Positions 62,339 through 64,000 of a stretch of 64,000 nt of DNA are shown piece after piece. The notes under the pieces are model-generated. The model searched no databases and was not told the origin of the DNA. It worked only from the letters and a program-made list of their open reading frames with translations. The DNA comes from an uncultured Bacilli bacterium. Its GTDB lineage: Bacteria > Bacillota_I > Bacilli_A > RF39 > UBA660. The stretch is taken from the NCBI GenBank assembly GCA_934098525.1, contig CAKONZ010000007.1:1-64000 (forward strand), given 5' to 3'. A program made the position numbers and the translations under genes. Within the stretch, counting starts at the first letter, position 1. Every line of letters starts with the position of its first letter.

Positions 62339-63220
62339 ATGAATCAAAGTAATAAAATAATAGGGTATGATCCTCAAACGGGACAACCAATTTATGCAAA
62401 TCAAAATACAAATATTAATTGGTCAATGCCAACAAAATCACCAAAAAACAATAATAAAGTATTTATTATAATAGCAATACTAATAGTTTTTGTGGTTATT
62501 ACTGTTTTATATTTTTATAATCAAGATAAGAAAAAATCAACAAGTAATGAAACACCTAACAATTCAAAAGTAGAAAACAATAACAATAAAAATGATGAAC
62601 AACAAAACAATAATTCAACTGACAATTCCAAAGATGAAACTAACACAAGTGATGAAAATAACTCATTTTTATTTAGCATAGAGGATGTATTTACTATTAC
62701 AGATAGAGGTACAGTTGTAACAGGACATGTACAAAGAGGAAAATTAAAAGTTGGTGATACTGTTCAAATAATTGGATTGGACAAAGAAACAATAACAGCA
62801 AAAGCAACAGGAATGGAAATGTTTAGAGAGAAAAAAGATGAAGCGAATGTTGGAGATAATGTTGCAATACTTTTAGAAAATATCACAAGAGAACAAGTAC
62901 AAAAAGGACAAGTATTAGCAAAACCAAATTCAATCAAAGCAGTAAAAAAATTTGATGCTGATGTATATATTTTAACAAACGAAGAAGGTGGAAGACATAC
63001 CCCATTCTTTGAAAGTTATAGACCTCAATTTTGTTTCAAAGAAGCAAACATTACTGGTGAAATTGAATTGCCAGAAGGTGTTGAAATGGTTATGCCTGGT
63101 GATAACATAAAATTAACTGTCAAACTAGTTCATAATGTTGCAATGGAAAAAGGTACAGAATTTAATATTAAAGAAGGTGACAGAATAGTTGGAAAAGGGA
63201 CTGTTACCAAAATATATTAA
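62339..63220 (+). CDS. Membrane-anchored protein made of EF-Tu domains II and III
   Basis: 293 residues. N-terminal 40 residues (GYDPQTGQPIYANQ), a transmembrane helix at about 41-60 preceded by Lys (predicting N-in/C-out), an Asn/Lys/Asp-rich linker (61-108), then a near-complete EF-Tu domain II (FSIEDVFTITDRGTVVTGHV, MFREKKDEANVGDNVAILLE, GQVLAKPNS; about 110-205) and domain III (YILTNEEGGRHTPFFESYRP, ELPEGVEMVMPGDNIKL; about 206-293). The GTPase domain is wholly absent. It cannot act as an elongation factor. Surface EF-Tu fragments bind host or cell-wall ligands elsewhere, so a binding role is possible. AAGGAGATAGAA ribosome-binding site, 17 bases after the metallopeptidase gene. Confidence 0.88.
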   Translation: MNQSNKIIGYDPQTGQPIYANQNTNINWSMPTKSPKNNNKVFIIIAILIVFVVITVLYFYNQDKKKSTSNETPNNSKVENNNNKNDEQQNNNSTDNSKDETNTSDENNSFLFSIEDVFTITDRGTVVTGHVQRGKLKVGDTVQIIGLDKETITAKATGMEMFREKKDEANVGDNVAILLENITREQVQKGQVLAKPNSIKAVKKFDADVYILTNEEGGRHTPFFESYRPQFCFKEANITGEIELPEGVEMVMPGDNIKLTVKLVHNVAMEKGTEFNIKEGDRIVGKGTVTKIY

Positions 63221-63239
63221 ATTAAATAACACAAAAACA

Positions 63240-63267
63240 TTGTCATAAAAAAATAATGTGTTATAAT
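63240..63267 (+). promoter_or_regulatory. Promoter of tRNA-Glu
   Basis: TTGTCA (63240-63245), 16-bp spacer, TATAAT (63262-63267). Confidence 0.65.
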
Positions 63268-63296
63268 AAAAATGTCTTTCTTAAGACATCTTTATT

Positions 63297-63373
63297 GGCC
63301 CGTTGGTGAAGTGGTTTAACACGTCGCCCTCTCAAGGCGATATTCATGGGTTCAAACCCCATACGGGTCACCA
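63297..63373 (+). tRNA. tRNA-Glu(CTC)
   Basis: Acceptor GGCCCGT/ACGGGTC (one G-U), anticodon loop CTCTCAA (anticodon CTC, reads GAG), T-loop GGTTCAAACCC, encoded CCA. Sequence otherwise matches bacterial tRNA-Glu. Confidence 0.93.
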
Positions 63374-63384
63374 AAAAGATTATT

Positions 63385-63416
63385 AAACCTTTGTATATCA
63401 AAGGTTTTATTCTTTT
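63385..63416 (+). terminator. Terminator after tRNA-Glu
   Basis: AAACCTTTG (63385-63393) pairs with CAAAGGTTT (63399-63407), T-rich tail. From here to 63604 no coding frame is seen, only one further hairpin. Confidence 0.8.
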
Positions 63417-63539
63417 ACTCTAAAATTGCTAAAACAAACTTCATCATGAAACAAACATTTTAATATACATAAAAATAAGTACTACTTTAAAGTTAAAAAT
63501 TATTTACTAGAATATTTAATTTTATCTACACTATAAAAA

Positions 63540-63569
63540 AATAGGTAGAATTTATCTACCTATTTTTAC
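63540..63569. terminator. Hairpin with T-run in a non-coding stretch
   Basis: ATAGGTAGA (63541-63549) pairs with TCTACCTAT (63555-63563), then TTTT; A-rich on the left, so it could work in both directions. No clear gene precedes it. Confidence 0.5.
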
Positions 63570-63604
63570 TTTTGTAATATAATACTATGAAAGGAGATGT
63601 AGAT

Positions 63605-63736
63605 ATGTATAATTATCCTTATTATGGTAATAGTGGTTTTGGTGATGGCTGGTGGATTTGGATTGTAATAATTATAATTTTCTTCGTACTATTCTTTAAC
63701 AATAACAATTCTGGTAATAAAGGTTGTTGTAGATAA
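63605..63736 (+). CDS. 43-residue membrane peptide, YjcZ-like
   Basis: ATG behind a strong AAAGGAGATG site. The peptide has a Tyr/Gly/Asn-rich start (MYNYPYYGNSGFGDG), one transmembrane helix (WWIWIVIIIIIFFVLFF) and a short NNNNSGNKGCCR tail. Size and composition resemble YjcZ-family small sporulation proteins, but the tail is different. A terminator follows directly. Confidence 0.65.
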   Translation: MYNYPYYGNSGFGDGWWIWIVIIIIFFVLFFNNNNSGNKGCCR

Positions 63737-63757
63737 GCACTTTAGTGCTTTTTTTCT
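63735..63757 (+). terminator. Rho-independent terminator
   Basis: AAGCACT (63735-63741) pairs with AGTGCTT (63744-63750), then T7. Confidence 0.75.
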
Positions 63758-63766
63758 TGATTTTAT

Positions 63767-63795
63767 TTGACATTTAAAAATATTTATACTAAAAT
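63767..63795 (+). promoter_or_regulatory. Promoter of the second T-box transcript
   Basis: TTGACA (63767-63772), 17-bp spacer, TAAAAT (63790-63795). Confidence 0.7.
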
Positions 63796-63799
63796 TAAA

Positions 63800-64000
63800 C
63801 CATAATCAAATTGATGATGTGGACAAGTTTTATTAATTACTATTTTTAGCGAATTGGGTATGGTGAAAGCCAATAAATAAGTGTAATAAAATAACACCAC
63901 GGAATGCTTATTTGAAATAAGTAGAATAAGCCGGCAAAAACCGTTATATAATTGAGATATCTAACTAACGATAAGAAGGGTGGTACCGCGTAATGCCCCT
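63800..64000 (+). promoter_or_regulatory. T-box leader, cut by the window edge
   Basis: The conserved T-box AAGGGTGGTACCGCG lies at 63976-63990, with a stem I region containing GGTGAAAGCC. The specifier lies in ACACCACGGAATG (63895-63905). By alignment to the thrS leader ACC (Thr) fits, but CAC (His) cannot be excluded. The regulated gene lies beyond the window. Confidence 0.85.

Noticed and set aside
63420..63604. Small gene between tRNA-Glu and the YjcZ-like peptide
   Set aside because: No start with a ribosome-binding site leads a frame longer than a few codons; only a terminator-like hairpin was found.

Overview
The window is about 64 kb of very A+T-rich bacterial chromosome (roughly a quarter G+C by eye). 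It reads in the standard bacterial code: TGG encodes Trp and TGA is a genuine stop, for example in spoVAD and the RNB-domain gene. Gene content points to a low-GC, spore-forming member of the Bacilli/Mycoplasmatota-like gut lineages (RF39-type). There are spoVAC-AD-AE, a sigma-F-type factor, SpoIIAA, SpoIVFA/SpoIVFB, T-box leaders, DnaI, ScpA/ScpB, RadC-MreC-MreD, and many small membrane proteins with zinc ribbons or thioredoxin folds. A recurring ribosome-binding pattern (GGTGAT followed by a few A and ATG) moves several starts downstream of the longest open frame.

Layout. 1-12 kb: a minus-strand gene at the edge, tRNA-Gly, an unusual pair of cysteine-desulfurase-like proteins, membrane and thioredoxin-like proteins, then dnaI, an RNB-domain protein, a T-box leader, an unknown gene and thrS; then trmL, facing an isolated holin/endolysin-like pair. 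12-19 kb: a morphogenesis/sporulation operon (SPOR protein, radC, mreC, mreD, spoIVFA, spoIVFB, a GHL10-type hydrolase) and a surface beta-sandwich protein. 19-28 kb: rpsO-pnp, spoIIAA-sigF-spoVAC-AD-AE without spoIIAB, a zincin, scpAB and tRNA-Leu(CAA).

28-42.5 kb is a genomic island behind tRNA-Leu, with a T-richer codon style than the host and a decayed mobilisation-gene remnant at its left edge. It holds an eight-gene, tightly overlapping biosynthetic operon: a GT-A-like protein, a CapK/PaaK-type adenylate-forming enzyme, a RaSEA-like radical SAM enzyme, a threonine-synthase-like PLP enzyme, an aminotransferase, a fold-III PLP decarboxylase, a ureohydrolase and a methyltransferase. An ABC-F ribosome-protection-type ATPase and a three-gene ABC-2 exporter follow. 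Two structured non-coding segments, an attenuator and an exact 25-bp direct repeat lie around the exporter. I read this as an undescribed small-molecule (possibly ribosome-targeting) cluster with self-resistance.

42.7-64 kb returns to host-like sequence: nucleotide-metabolism and SOD genes, a P-loop-like/GT2 fusion with a kinase-like and a Nudix protein, dCMP deaminase, an NlpC/P60 surface enzyme, an IscU-like/GGGtGRT pair and gltX. Next is a cluster of SPFH, zinc-ribbon and membrane proteins ending in a membrane-anchored protein made of EF-Tu domains II and III without the GTPase domain. The window closes with tRNA-Glu, a 43-residue membrane peptide and a second T-box leader cut by the edge.

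Most notable: the biosynthetic island, the complementary split cysteine-desulfurase pair, the sigma-F module that lost its phospho-switch and has no normal sigF start, and the surface EF-Tu-like protein. All functional statements rest on reading motifs by eye; no database search was possible.
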